64,000 nucleotides of DNA from Collinsella bouchesdurhonensis (GCF_900155365.1 NZ_LT699738.1:192558-256557); one strand, 5' to 3'. Positions 34,092 to 42,812 are shown, counted from the first letter of the stretch. Numbers and translations: made by a program. The notes: generated by a model from the letters alone, not told the origin.

Positions 34092-35844
34092 GCGCCTCAC
34101 CTCCCCTCATCTGCGATTCGGCGATAGCGCGATATACCTCGCACGTTTCCATGAGCTCCTCGTGGCGCCCCTGGCCCACAACCTCGCCGTCCTTAAGCAC
34201 GATGATCTGATCGGCGTGCAAGATGGTCGAGATGCGCTGGGCGATGATGAGAAGCGCAGAGCCGCGCATCTCCTGCGTCAACGCGGCGCGCAGGGCGGCA
34301 TCGGTCTTAAAATCGAGCGCCGAGAAACTGTCGTCAAAGATATAGAGGTCCGCGAGCTTGATAATCGCGCGTGCGATGGCCAAACGCTGGCGCTGACCGC
34401 CCGAGAAGTTCGTTCCCCCCTGGGCCACCGCCGCATCGAGCCCGTGTTCGAGATCGTAGACAAACTGGCTTTGGGCAACATCGAGGGCATGGCGCATTTG
34501 CTCCTCAGTCGCATCGGGCAAGCCGTCTTGCAGATTGCTCGCCACGGTGCCCGAGAAGAGCCATGCCTTTTGTGGCACATACGAGATGCGTGCACGCAGT
34601 TCACGCTGCGTGATATCGCGCACATCGCGCTCACCCAAAAGCACGCGCCCGCGCGTAATGTCGTGAAGGCGCAGCAACAGCTTTGCCACCGTCGATTTGC
34701 CCGATCCCGTCGATCCGATAATCGCCGTGGTTTGCCCACGTCGACAGCTAAAAGTAAGGTCATGAAGCGTATCTTGGTCAGCATCGGCAAAACGGAAGCT
34801 CGCGTGGTCAAAGCGCGCCACCACATCCCGTTCGCCTGCAAGCGCACGCACAGGCTCCGCCGCAACAGAAGGCGCCTTGGCATCCGCGCTGTCCACAATG
34901 GAAGGCTTGAGCTCCAGCACCTCGCGCGCACGATCAAGACATGCCTTGGCGCGCGGCATGGTCACCATCACCATCTGCGCCGTCATGATGTAGAAGAGGA
35001 TGAGGATGGCATACTCCAGCACTGCCGAAATGCTGGCAATCTGCATGGCATGCGCACCCACACGATTGCCGCCAAGCCAGATAACGCACACCTCAACCAT
35101 GTTCATCACGAAGAAACACGAGCAATCGAGACCCGAAAACACGTAGTTCACGCGGATGGCGTTTTGCGCATACTCCCCGAACACGCGCCCTTCGCGCTCC
35201 TCTTCGCGCTTCTCCCGACCAAACGCTCGAATCACGCGCGCACCGATGATGTTCTCGCGTAGCACCACATTCATGCGGTCGATAAAGTTTTGCAGGCGAA
35301 TAAAGATCGGCGCCGTCTTGGCCACTGTAATCACCGCAAGCACCATTACGATAGCCACGGCGATCAGCAGCATGAGGCCCATTTGGTAGTCGATCCTAAA
35401 AGCAAGGATGATACCGACGACGGCGAGCACCGGCATAGGCAGCACCAACTGGCAGGTCATGATAATCGCCTGCTGAATCACGTTGATATCGCCCAGCGTG
35501 CGCGTAATCATGGCACCGGTTCCAAAGCGTTCGAAATCGCTCGCCGAAAACTCCAGGGACTTACGATAGATCGCGCAGCGGATGTCGCAGGCAACCCGCG
35601 AGGCCAAGCGCGCAGTGAGGTAAGAGCCGGTCACCGCACCGCCCGAGGCCATAGCGGTAGCGCCCAGCATGAGCAGGCTGTTGCGCAGGATGTACTCGGT
35701 CGATCCCGATGTAATGCCCACGTTGACCATATTTGCAAGCATGGTGGGAACCAGCAGCGTTCCCGCGTTGTCAATCAGCAAAACAAGAAGGGTGAGGGCA
35801 ACGAGCCCTTTATGAGGTTTGAGGAAACGCACAAGCGTTTTCAT
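34084..35844 (-). CDS. Heterodimeric ABC exporter, subunit with degenerate site
   Basis: 586 residues: six TM helices then an ATPase domain. Walker A is GSTGSGKST and the signature FSGGQRQR is canonical. Walker B ends IFDDSFSALD, with Asp in place of catalytic Glu, and the switch position reads IIAQRIST, with Gln in place of His. This is the classic asymmetric, non-hydrolysing site of heterodimeric exporters. GAAGGA lies upstream of the ATG, 16 nt after the MarR gene. Confidence 0.92.
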   Translation of the reverse strand: MKTLVRFLKPHKGLVALTLLVLLIDNAGTLLVPTMLANMVNVGITSGSTEYILRNSLLMLGATAMASGGAVTGSYLTARLASRVACDIRCAIYRKSLEFSASDFERFGTGAMITRTLGDINVIQQAIIMTCQLVLPMPVLAVVGIILAFRIDYQMGLMLLIAVAIVMVLAVITVAKTAPIFIRLQNFIDRMNVVLRENIIGARVIRAFGREKREEEREGRVFGEYAQNAIRVNYVFSGLDCSCFFVMNMVEVCVIWLGGNRVGAHAMQIASISAVLEYAILILFYIMTAQMVMVTMPRAKACLDRAREVLELKPSIVDSADAKAPSVAAEPVRALAGERDVVARFDHASFRFADADQDTLHDLTFSCRRGQTTAIIGSTGSGKSTVAKLLLRLHDITRGRVLLGERDVRDITQRELRARISYVPQKAWLFSGTVASNLQDGLPDATEEQMRHALDVAQSQFVYDLEHGLDAAVAQGGTNFSGGQRQRLAIARAIIKLADLYIFDDSFSALDFKTDAALRAALTQEMRGSALLIIAQRISTILHADQIIVLKDGEVVGQGRHEELMETCEVYRAIAESQMRGGEAHE

Positions 35845-35860
35845 ATATATCCTTCGTTCG

Positions 35861-36343
35861 TTATCGAGTTTCTTCCAGGATTGCTTCTTTGAGCTTCGTG
35901 AGCTCGAGCGAAAGCGCGGCATCATACTTATTTACCAAGGCCTCGAAGCGTTTGCGCTCGGTAGCGGTCAGCGTCGAGAGGGCTTTAACCTCGGCATCAA
36001 GTGCGGGCGCGATAAAGCGTTTTGAAAAGCGCACGCCCTCGACGGTTAGCTGGGCCACTTTGTTCTTGCGGCTTCCCTCGGCGTAAACCAGATCCACAAG
36101 CCCGCGCATCGACAGATGCTTGAGCGCCGAGTTGATGGTCTGTTTGCTGTAGCCCCACTCCGAGCAAAGCGCGGCAACGGGACGCGAGCCGCCATGCTGC
36201 ACGATGTCATAGATCATCCAGTACGAGCACTCCGGAAGCCCACATGCCCGAGCAACCTCGTAGTAGAGCTTATCCACCTGGTTGTAACCATGGTCGAGGC
36301 GCTGCGCCATCGCAGCGAGCTCGTCCCCATCCATATCGTCCAT
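35861..36343 (-). CDS. MarR-family transcriptional regulator
   Basis: 160 residues with the winged-helix core (GSRPVAALCSEWGYSKQTIN then SALKHLSMRGLVDLV, and RKNKVAQLT in the wing). It is the first gene of the operon with the two ABC subunits and presumably senses their substrate. Two matching operator palindromes flank its promoter, so autorepression is likely. Confidence 0.9.
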   Translation of the reverse strand: MDDMDGDELAAMAQRLDHGYNQVDKLYYEVARACGLPECSYWMIYDIVQHGGSRPVAALCSEWGYSKQTINSALKHLSMRGLVDLVYAEGSRKNKVAQLTVEGVRFSKRFIAPALDAEVKALSTLTATERKRFEALVNKYDAALSLELTKLKEAILEETR

Positions 36344-36368
36344 ACCCCTCCGAAGATTCGCTCGGCAT

Positions 36369-36430
36369 CAGTAATCCGAAATCGGACATTTCTTTCGAGA
36401 GAGGGTAGTCCGGTTTCGGATTACTGTCAA
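36369..36430 (-). promoter_or_regulatory. Promoter with paired MarR operators
   Basis: On the minus strand TTGACA (36425-36430) and TACCCT (36402-36407) are 17 nt apart. Operator 1 (36407-36426, GTAATCCGAAACCGGAC) fills the spacer. Operator 2 (36369-36388, GTAATCCGAAATCGGAC) lies inverted just downstream of the start. The arms match at 18 of 20 positions. Confidence 0.75.
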
Positions 36431-36465
36431 GAGGGGGTCATTCGCGCCAAAGCGAACCTTGCCAT

Positions 36466-36493
36466 AAAAAACCCGCCAACGTGAGCTGACGGG
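36466..36493 (-). terminator. Terminator of the 98-aa protein gene
   Basis: On the minus strand CCCGTCA and TGGCGGG (one G-U) are followed by TTTTTTAT. Confidence 0.8.
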
Positions 36494-36530
36494 CAAAAGG
36501 GAAATCGATTATTAAAACGCAAGCGTTCGT

Positions 36531-36827
36531 CTAGTCCTCCTGTATCGACTCGTAGAACGTAGCGCCCGCACAGAGGTCGTGGATGCTCTTTCCGTCATGC
36601 CAGGGAAGCTCGATAAGCTCGGACAAGGTGTTGACCAGCTCGGAGCAATCCGTAAAGCGGCCCTTCTCGTTGAGCTGATTGCAATCCTGCACACGCCAGT
36701 AGCCATCGGTGTGCGTGATGTAATACTGACCGCCGTCGGCATCCATAAAGATGCGCGTCTTAGACCGCAGGTAGCTCAGGAGATCCTCGAATTCCAAGGA
36801 TATCGTCTCGTCTGCCTTCAATCCCAT
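36531..36827 (-). CDS. Uncharacterised 98-aa cytoplasmic protein
   Basis: 98 residues with a clear ribosome site (GGGAGG, 6 nt before ATG) and its own terminator. Aromatic and acidic rich, with FEDLLSYLRSKTRIFMDADG, YYITHTDGYWRVQDCN and SELVNTLSELIELPWHDGKS. There is no signal peptide or membrane segment. I do not recognise the family. It stands alone between the MarR promoter and the nitroreductase. Confidence 0.75.
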   Translation of the reverse strand: MGLKADETISLEFEDLLSYLRSKTRIFMDADGGQYYITHTDGYWRVQDCNQLNEKGRFTDCSELVNTLSELIELPWHDGKSIHDLCAGATFYESIQED

Positions 36828-37113
36828 GATGACCTCCCAAATGGTCGCGGGCGGATGTGAAAGCCCCGTATCAAACAGAGCGTTATCTTCAAATAAACCC
36901 GTTTAAGGCCCCACGCGACAGGTCATTTAGGCAGGCGGCACAGACATACACGCAAACGGAAGAAAACGAAAAAGATATGGCAGCCGAATGTGCAACGCAC
37001 ACATTGCCAAGCCCTATGCATCTTAAAATTCTGCAAGTCCTAAGTCATTATTCATATAAGCTCAGTGGGTATAGATAGCCCCGTAGACCAATTCCCAATC
37101 GAAAGGAACCGTT
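36828..37113. other. Divergent intergenic region, no gene seen
   Basis: This 286-nt gap contains a possible -10 TATAAG (37055-37060) for the nitroreductase. An open frame at 36857-37078 lacks a ribosome site and coding character. I see nothing else. Confidence 0.4.
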
Positions 37114-37635
37114 ATGGATGCTCTCGATGCCCTAAAGACGCGCCGCAGCTGCCGAGCATACCTCGATCGCCCTGTCGACGCCCAAACGCTCGATACCATT
37201 ATCGAAGCGGGCCGCTTCGCCGCAAGCGGCATGGGACGCCAGCCCGTCACCTTTGTTGCCGTAACCGATCCCGCCACAGTCAAACAGCTTTCGCGCATGA
37301 ACGCCCAGATTATGGGAGTCGACACCGATCCATTCTATGGAGCGCAGACGGTAGTTGTGGTGCTTGTTGACGCAAGCGTTCCCACCTGTGTGGAAGACGG
37401 CGCCCTCGCTATGGGCAACCTCATGAATGCGGCACATGCCCTAGGCGTCGATTCGTGCTGGATCCATCGCGCACGCGAGGAGTTTGAGTCCAAAGAAGGG
37501 CGCGCGCTTTTGGCATCTTGGGGTCTTCCCTCCGACGGATCGCTGCGCGGCATAGGCCATTGCATCCTGGGTTACGCCGCCGGCCCCGCAAGCGATCCCA
37601 AACCGCGTCGCGACAACGTGGTGTACGTAAAGTAG
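37114..37635 (+). CDS. Nitroreductase-family FMN oxidoreductase
   Basis: 173 residues, small nitroreductase fold with KTRRSCRAYLDRPVD (FMN phosphate contact), EAGRFAASGMGRQP and a GVDSCWIHR region. GAAAGGA lies before the ATG. Such enzymes reduce nitroaromatics, quinones or flavin. The natural substrate is unknown. It is monocistronic with a terminator. Confidence 0.9.
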   Translation: MDALDALKTRRSCRAYLDRPVDAQTLDTIIEAGRFAASGMGRQPVTFVAVTDPATVKQLSRMNAQIMGVDTDPFYGAQTVVVVLVDASVPTCVEDGALAMGNLMNAAHALGVDSCWIHRAREEFESKEGRALLASWGLPSDGSLRGIGHCILGYAAGPASDPKPRRDNVVYVK

Positions 37636-37662
37636 CCTTTACCCCCAGTAACCCTTGTATGC

Positions 37663-37702
37663 AATCGGGCCTGTCCGCATCTTTGGACAGGCCCGATTTC
37701 TC
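37663..37702. terminator. Terminator between nitroreductase and degV-like genes
   Basis: AATCGGGCCTGTCC and GGACAGGCCCGATT form a perfect 14-bp stem between convergent genes. Confidence 0.88.
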
Positions 37703-37722
37703 ATACGCCTGGTGCGTTTGCG

Positions 37723-38688
37723 CTATTTGCCTTTAACCATTCCGGCGATACGATCGGAAATCGAAGTCTGGCCGCGACGGTCCTCGCCCCAGAAGGAAAC
37801 AGACACCATGCCCGGCCCCACATGGCAGCCAATCGTGGGACCGATATTCGTCTCGAGAAACATCGTGGTGTCGTCTTGCTTGGCAATCAGCTCATGCAGC
37901 CGACGGGCATCGCCCGTGGCATCGGCGTTGCCGATAGCCGCGACGTTAGAGTACAAGTCTGCATTGCGACCCTTGCTATAGAACTCCGCCATGCGTCGCA
38001 GCCCCTTCTTACGACCGCGCACCACGCCCACAACGGCGAGCTTGCCATCGGTATCAAAGGTGAGCAGCGGCTTGACGTCCAGCTTTCCGCCTACAAGCGC
38101 CACACCGGCAGGAATCCTGCCGCCTCGATGTAGGGCATCAAGATCGTCGACCATAAACATCGTCTGCACGTAATAGCGCGCCTCGGCCGCCCAAGCGGCA
38201 AGCTCGGCAGCAGTAAGGCCGCGGTCGCGCTGACGCACCGCCTCGGCAATGATCAGGCCCTGGGGCGTGGAGCCCAGCTTAAGATCGACAACATACACGC
38301 CCAGCTCTGCCGCAGACTCGACCTCGCGCTCGCGGCAAATGCGCGCAAGCGCGGTGCAGGCGCCCTCATATGCACCGGAAAGCCCACTCGAAAAAGCCAG
38401 ATACACCGTTGGCACGCCCGAATCGATCGCCTCGTTAAAGGCGGCCTCGAAAGCGAGCTGCGAAGGCTGCGAGGTCATTGGCTGTGCACCATGGCGCATG
38501 GCCTCGTAAAAATCGTGTGCCGAAATGCTCTCATACATATCGTCCACGCCCGTCAGGCCATCGTCACCTTTAACGGTCTCGGTATAGGAAAAATTGAGCA
38601 CGCGCAGGCCCGCGCGTTCGCAGTAACCCCTCGAAAGCTCGCAGCATGAATCGACGATGATATTGCAGGCAGCACCGGAAGTGGGCAT
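37723..38688 (-). CDS. DegV family fatty-acid-binding protein
   Basis: 321 residues. DegV proteins (FakB type) present fatty acids to FakA kinase. Visible landmarks are IIVDSCCELSRGYCE (DSxxdl opening), MTSQPSQLAFEAAFNEA (TSQPS motif that binds the carboxylate), YLAFSSGLSGAYEGA and the C-terminal ETNIGPTIGCHVGPGMVSV. GGAG lies 8 nt before the ATG at 38688. No fakA is nearby. An intrinsic terminator sits 120 nt upstream in its own orientation. Confidence 0.92.
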   Translation of the reverse strand: MPTSGAACNIIVDSCCELSRGYCERAGLRVLNFSYTETVKGDDGLTGVDDMYESISAHDFYEAMRHGAQPMTSQPSQLAFEAAFNEAIDSGVPTVYLAFSSGLSGAYEGACTALARICREREVESAAELGVYVVDLKLGSTPQGLIIAEAVRQRDRGLTAAELAAWAAEARYYVQTMFMVDDLDALHRGGRIPAGVALVGGKLDVKPLLTFDTDGKLAVVGVVRGRKKGLRRMAEFYSKGRNADLYSNVAAIGNADATGDARRLHELIAKQDDTTMFLETNIGPTIGCHVGPGMVSVSFWGEDRRGQTSISDRIAGMVKGK

Positions 38689-38802
38689 GAAAAAACTCCG
38701 CTCGGATCGAAAAACATATGCGCACAATTGTGACAGCATCGGCAGCCTTCGAGCGGCAAAAGCAGAAGTTGCGCACATACGCAAGCAAGCGTGCACGCCA
38801 AA

Positions 38803-38980
38803 AACAAAGCGACCCCGAGAACTCGGGGTCGCTCCTCATTCTTGTGTGGATGGCGTCACAAGAACGGAAAGGGTACCAACGGGGCGTTGAGGGCACTCGG
38901 CGGGCTTGTCCGCAGTGTTAGTAATGTCGCTCACCATCGCCGTGCGCACCGGCTCGAAATCCGTTATCGCACGGCGATGG
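38803..38980 (-). ncRNA. Structured region with orphan terminator upstream of the degV-like gene (leader or small RNA candidate)
   Basis: In the minus orientation three strong hairpins lie in series: a 13-bp perfect stem (38934-38946 with 38968-38980), an 8-bp stem TTCTTGTG/CACAAGAA (38839-38864), and a 12-bp stem AGCGACCCCGAG/CTCGGGGTCGCT (38808-38833) followed by TTTGTTTTTGG. No gene ends here, because the next gene to the right is on the plus strand. Further hairpins occur to 39061. I found no match to riboswitch consensus motifs I know. The class is therefore open. Confidence 0.35.
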
Positions 38981-39146
38981 CGGGCGTTGCCAAGAACCCT
39001 CATCGCCCAGTTGGAAGCTGGCGGTTAGCCACTCCGTCAGGCACCTTCTGTTTGGTGCACCACCATAATCGCGCGTCGCCTTTTCCTGCTCTATACTGAC
39101 AAATGCGAATTATCGTTTAATTTTGAAACAGTCACAGAGGTGGCCC

Positions 39147-40394
39147 ATGGACAACCGAGACACAAACAGCCCCGCCGTCAGCTATCTTGCCCCGGACTCA
39201 CTGCAAGGGCTTCTTGTCGGAGCGCTTGCCGACGCCGGCATCGATATCATCGCCTTCGACAGCGACGCATCCGTTGCCTTTACCACCCTGACATCGACAC
39301 AGGAGCATCGCGATGCCCTGATCCAATACGCGCGAAACCATCGAGACCAGGCATCCGAGGGAGGGCGCCTGCTGTTTACGCGCGACCGCAAGCTCTTCAC
39401 GCTCTATCCCCGCAAACAAAATGTGGGCGGGCACGCGCTTGACGTCTTTACCGTGCGCCATCGACGCAGCAGCACCGTGCGGCCCGGCATCGATTGGCTC
39501 AATGCCGAAGACGTGCGCATCGATTTTGAGCAAAGCGCCTTTGGCATCATCGAGGGCGAAGCGGCCCTCTCCCCGCTTGTCCTTGCATCCTACGAGCACA
39601 ACACGCCCGTGATGCTGGAAGGCGAAGCAGGGTCTGGCAAAGACCAGATAGCCGAGCTTCTCTATTTGAGCGGTTCCCTTTCCCACCAGCCATTTGTTCG
39701 CATTAGCTGCGATATCTTGAACGACCGCTCCTGGCATCATCTGCTCAAATCCGCAGATTCGCCGCTCTATCAAACCGATATGACCATCTATATCAGGCGC
39801 TTGCATGCCCTGGAAGAACGCCGCCATCGCGAACTTCTGGCAACGCTGCGCGAGGGAGCCCTGACCGAACGCTGCCGCGTGATTCTTTCGGGCAACGACA
39901 TTCCCGGTGGTGGAGAGTGCGATGCCGTGGCCCAATGTGCCGAGCAGCTCAGCTGCGCGGTCTGCATTGCCCCCTCCGTGCGAGAACAAGGCGAACCCGC
40001 GCGACGCGTCGAACGCTACCTGACGAGCCTCGCTCAAGAATTTGAAATGGAGGCGCCATCGATCGAGCACGATGCCGCAGCGATCTTGAACGCCTACAGC
40101 TGGCCGCGCAATTACGCGCAGTTGCGCGAAGTCGCCGAGTGCCTGCTGATTCTAGGCGGAGACGCCCCCGTTAGCAAAGAGAACGCAAACGCGGTTCTTG
40201 CTCAGGAAAACGTGATTCGCTCCGGAGTCTTCTCATCTCCGGCCCTGGAAACCGACCTCTATATCCTGCGCCCCCTCGCCGACACCGAGCGAGATATCGC
40301 CCAGCTGGTTGTCGACCACCTGGGCGGCAACAAAACAAAAGCGGCCGATGTCTTGGGCATCAGCCGCACTACCCTTTGGCGCCTCCTTCGCTAA
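39147..40394 (+). CDS. Sigma54-activator-like regulator with degenerate AAA+ domain and Fis HTH
   Basis: 415 residues, with GAGGTGG upstream of the ATG at 39147. An N-terminal sensory-like region is followed by an AAA+ domain with Walker A GEAGSGK (159-165). The GAFTGA sigma54-contact loop is absent and Walker B is replaced by TIYIRRLHALEE, lacking the acidic pair. The family sensor region (NAYSWPRNYAQLREV, cf. WPGNxREL) and a C-terminal Fis-type HTH (LGGNKTKAADVLGISRTTLW) remain. It probably evolved from an NtrC-type activator into a sigma54-independent regulator. Target unknown. TATACT lies near 39095. Confidence 0.78.
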   Translation: MDNRDTNSPAVSYLAPDSLQGLLVGALADAGIDIIAFDSDASVAFTTLTSTQEHRDALIQYARNHRDQASEGGRLLFTRDRKLFTLYPRKQNVGGHALDVFTVRHRRSSTVRPGIDWLNAEDVRIDFEQSAFGIIEGEAALSPLVLASYEHNTPVMLEGEAGSGKDQIAELLYLSGSLSHQPFVRISCDILNDRSWHHLLKSADSPLYQTDMTIYIRRLHALEERRHRELLATLREGALTERCRVILSGNDIPGGGECDAVAQCAEQLSCAVCIAPSVREQGEPARRVERYLTSLAQEFEMEAPSIEHDAAAILNAYSWPRNYAQLREVAECLLILGGDAPVSKENANAVLAQENVIRSGVFSSPALETDLYILRPLADTERDIAQLVVDHLGGNKTKAADVLGISRTTLWRLLR

Positions 40395-40428
40395 CACGCG
40401 AGCAAAATGCGCCTCGTCGAAGCTTTCG

Positions 40429-40983
40429 CTAGGCTTCCTCGAGAACCACGTGCCGGAAGGAGCCGTCCTCGTAGATGCCGTAGCTGTGCGTCCCATCTTT
40501 GGGAATGGATACGCTGCCTGGATTGAAAAGCCACAAGCCCGGATGCTTCTGGCTCTCCTCGTTGACCTTGATATGCGTATGTCCGTACACCAGCGCGGAG
40601 CCGGCGGGCAGCGCCGGTGCGTTATCGACGCTGTTGTGCATGCCGGCGCCAAACACATGGCCATGCGTGCAAAAGAGCTCGCGACCGTCGCTATCCATCA
40701 CGAGAGCGCTGTCGGACATACAGGGAAACTCGAGCAGCATCTGATCGACTTCTGCTTCGCAGTTGCCGCGCACAGCGATCACGCGCCCGCTCTTGGCAAG
40801 ATCGTTGAGCAGCAAAATCACGCGCTTGGGAGCATAGTCACGGGGAAGATCGTTGCGGGGACCGTGATAGAGCAGGTCACCCAAAAGAATGATGCGATCG
40901 GGCTGTTCGGCCTCGATGACAGACATCAGGCGCTCGGCCCAATACGCGGAGCCATGGATGTCGGATGCGATAAGAAACTTCAT
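40429..40983 (-). CDS. YfcE-type metallophosphoesterase
   Basis: 184 residues with the calcineurin-like metal motifs ASDIHGSA, GDLLYHGPRN, VRGNCEAEVD, CTHGHVFG and VYGHTHIK. It acts as a phosphodiesterase of unknown physiological substrate. The start at 40983 gives the usual MKFLIASDIHG N-terminus. The ribosome site is weak. It is convergent with the regulator upstream. Confidence 0.92.
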   Translation of the reverse strand: MKFLIASDIHGSAYWAERLMSVIEAEQPDRIILLGDLLYHGPRNDLPRDYAPKRVILLLNDLAKSGRVIAVRGNCEAEVDQMLLEFPCMSDSALVMDSDGRELFCTHGHVFGAGMHNSVDNAPALPAGSALVYGHTHIKVNEESQKHPGLWLFNPGSVSIPKDGTHSYGIYEDGSFRHVVLEEA

Positions 40984-41021
40984 GATAGGTCCAATCTCAA
41001 GACACCTTGCAACGAATAACG

Positions 41022-41393
41022 CTAGCGCAGGGATTCTTTTGCGACAGCGCTGGCGCAATAGGAAATGCCCGCGATGATCAATGCGTTGATCACAACCGAC
41101 ACAACAGCGGTGCCGTTCAGGATAGCAAGCACCACATCGGCGGCATTGACAAGCAGCCCGACGAGCGCCACAGGCAGCAGGCCGCGGGCTCGAACGGGAA
41201 CGTTAGCAGCAGAGATGCCCTGCGCCCCCAGCAAAAACGCAAAGAGCACGACAAGCCCCATTACGATGGAATGCAGCAGGTCGGGCGCCTGGTCGCCGGA
41301 AGTGTTGAGCACGATAAGGGTGATCACCAGATCGACACCCCCAACCAGGGCAAGAAGGCTCAAAACCTTGAGGGCTTTTCGCATAGTGGACAT
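41022..41393 (-). CDS. Four-TM membrane protein of unknown function
   Basis: 123 residues with GGAGA before the ATG. Four hydrophobic helices are visible (starting near LSLLALVGGVDLVITL, LHSIVMGLVVLFAFLLG, LLPVALVGLLVNAADVVLA and VVSVVINALIIAGISY). It lies 38 nt upstream of the phosphoesterase on the same strand, so probably co-transcribed. No family recognised. Confidence 0.75.
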   Translation of the reverse strand: MSTMRKALKVLSLLALVGGVDLVITLIVLNTSGDQAPDLLHSIVMGLVVLFAFLLGAQGISAANVPVRARGLLPVALVGLLVNAADVVLAILNGTAVVSVVINALIIAGISYCASAVAKESLR

Positions 41394-41477
41394 AAGGTCT
41401 CCTCTCCCCGCCGGGCGGCGGAGCAAAACGCGTATACGCGAAGCATTGTACCCCGCCCTATCGGACGCGGACGCGCC

Positions 41478-42812
41478 TCATCGGCCGCAAACCGCCTCGC
41501 GCACGGTATCCATCACCGTCTGCAGCGCAACGCCTTTATCGCGTGCGATGGCAGCACAGGCCTCGTACTCCGGGGTCGTGCGCCGCGTGCCGTCGGGAAG
41601 ACGAACGGTCTTTACCAAGACGTCACCCCAAGGTGTCTCCACCGACTCGATGGCCCGAGGCAAACAGGTGCGCTCCATCTGCTGGCGACGAATACCGATG
41701 GTCGTCGTCTCGCTCAAGATAATCTCTTCCATGCGTAAAACATCGGAGGGCTCCACAATAACCTGCAGCTGATAAGCGGGACGGCCCTTCTTGCAAAAAA
41801 TCGGCAGCCAGTGCACCTCGCGCGCACCAGCCTCACGCAAACGCTCCGCAGCATAGGCCAAAACCTCCGGCGAGCAGTCATCGATATCGCATTCGAGCTT
41901 AACAATGCAGTTGGGCGCTTGCGTTTCGGCAGAGAGCGAGGGGCGAGGTTCACGGGCGGCAGCACCAACGCGCGCGTCAAGCTCCTCGATGAGCATTGCG
42001 CGCAAGATCGATGGACGCTCGTAGGAGCGCTTGCCCGCACCGAGCCCCACCGCGCGAATCGTATAGCGCTCGGGCAGGGAAAACTCGGGCTCCAGGGCGG
42101 CAACGAGCGCCGCGCCGGTGGGCGTCACAAGTTCACCCTCAACCGAACTCGAGGACAGCGGCAAGCCATGGGCGATGCAGATGTTCAACGTTGCGGGAAC
42201 GGGCACCGGGATAACGCCGTGCTGGCAGCGAATCGTCCCATGGCCATCGGTCAGCGCGGGGACAATCGCTCGCTCAATGTCCAGATCGTCAATCAAGAAT
42301 GCCGCCGCAAGAACATCGACAATGGAATCGACTGCGCCCACCTCGTGAAAGTGAACCTGGTCGATTGGCAGACCATGGGCCTTTGCCTCGGCCCTTGCGA
42401 GAATGCGAAAGGCGTCGCGAGCGAGGCCGCGTGCACGGTCGGAAAGCGAGGCGGCATCGATGACCTGCTCGACCTGCGCCAAACCGCGATGCGCATGATG
42501 ATGGTCGTGGTCGTGGGAAGTGTCGCCCAAACCGTGCAGATAGGCCATGTCATGATCATGGTTCTCGTGCGCAGCGTCCAGCTTCACGTCGAAGTCGCAG
42601 CAATCGATACCAGCCTTCTTCACGCGCGTCACCGAAACCGAAAACCCCTCGAGCGACAATTTCTCGAGCATTTGCGTCAACCGCTCCAGCGCGGGCTTTC
42701 CCCCAAGGTCAAGAAGCGCCGCAACCAACATGTCACCGGCAATTCCTGCCTGGCAATCCAAATAGAGTGTTTTGCCGCGTCTCGTGTCCGCCGCCCTTAT
42801 CGCCATCTCCAC
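41478..42812 (-). CDS. larC: LarC, nickel-pincer cofactor (NPN) cyclometallase
   Basis: 444 residues. LarC inserts Ni into the pyridinium dithiocarboxylic acid mononucleotide cofactor of lactate racemase, using CTP. The N-terminal half shows YLDCQAGIAGDMLVAALLDLG and FHEVGAVDSIVD. A His-rich loop at residues 82-108 holds ten His and probably binds Ni. The C-terminal half shows LECDIDDCSPEVLAYAAERL and TTIGIRRQQMERTCL. It is one uninterrupted ORF, whereas some species split larC1/larC2 by frameshift. No larA, larB or larE is in the window. A GTG at 42812 or the ATG at 42806 may start it. Confidence 0.93.
   Translation of the reverse strand: MEMAIRAADTRRGKTLYLDCQAGIAGDMLVAALLDLGGKPALERLTQMLEKLSLEGFSVSVTRVKKAGIDCCDFDVKLDAAHENHDHDMAYLHGLGDTSHDHDHHHAHRGLAQVEQVIDAASLSDRARGLARDAFRILARAEAKAHGLPIDQVHFHEVGAVDSIVDVLAAAFLIDDLDIERAIVPALTDGHGTIRCQHGVIPVPVPATLNICIAHGLPLSSSSVEGELVTPTGAALVAALEPEFSLPERYTIRAVGLGAGKRSYERPSILRAMLIEELDARVGAAAREPRPSLSAETQAPNCIVKLECDIDDCSPEVLAYAAERLREAGAREVHWLPIFCKKGRPAYQLQVIVEPSDVLRMEEIILSETTTIGIRRQQMERTCLPRAIESVETPWGDVLVKTVRLPDGTRRTTPEYEACAAIARDKGVALQTVMDTVREAVCGR

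Noticed and set aside
36857-37078. 73-codon frame upstream of the nitroreductase
   Set aside because: No ribosome site, no recognisable pattern, and it overlaps the likely nitroreductase promoter.
38830-39060. T-box riboswitch in the degV-like leader
   Set aside because: TTGGTACC is present, but the full T-box core (GGTGGNACCGCG) and an AGTA-type stem I are not, and the downstream gene is not amino-acid related.
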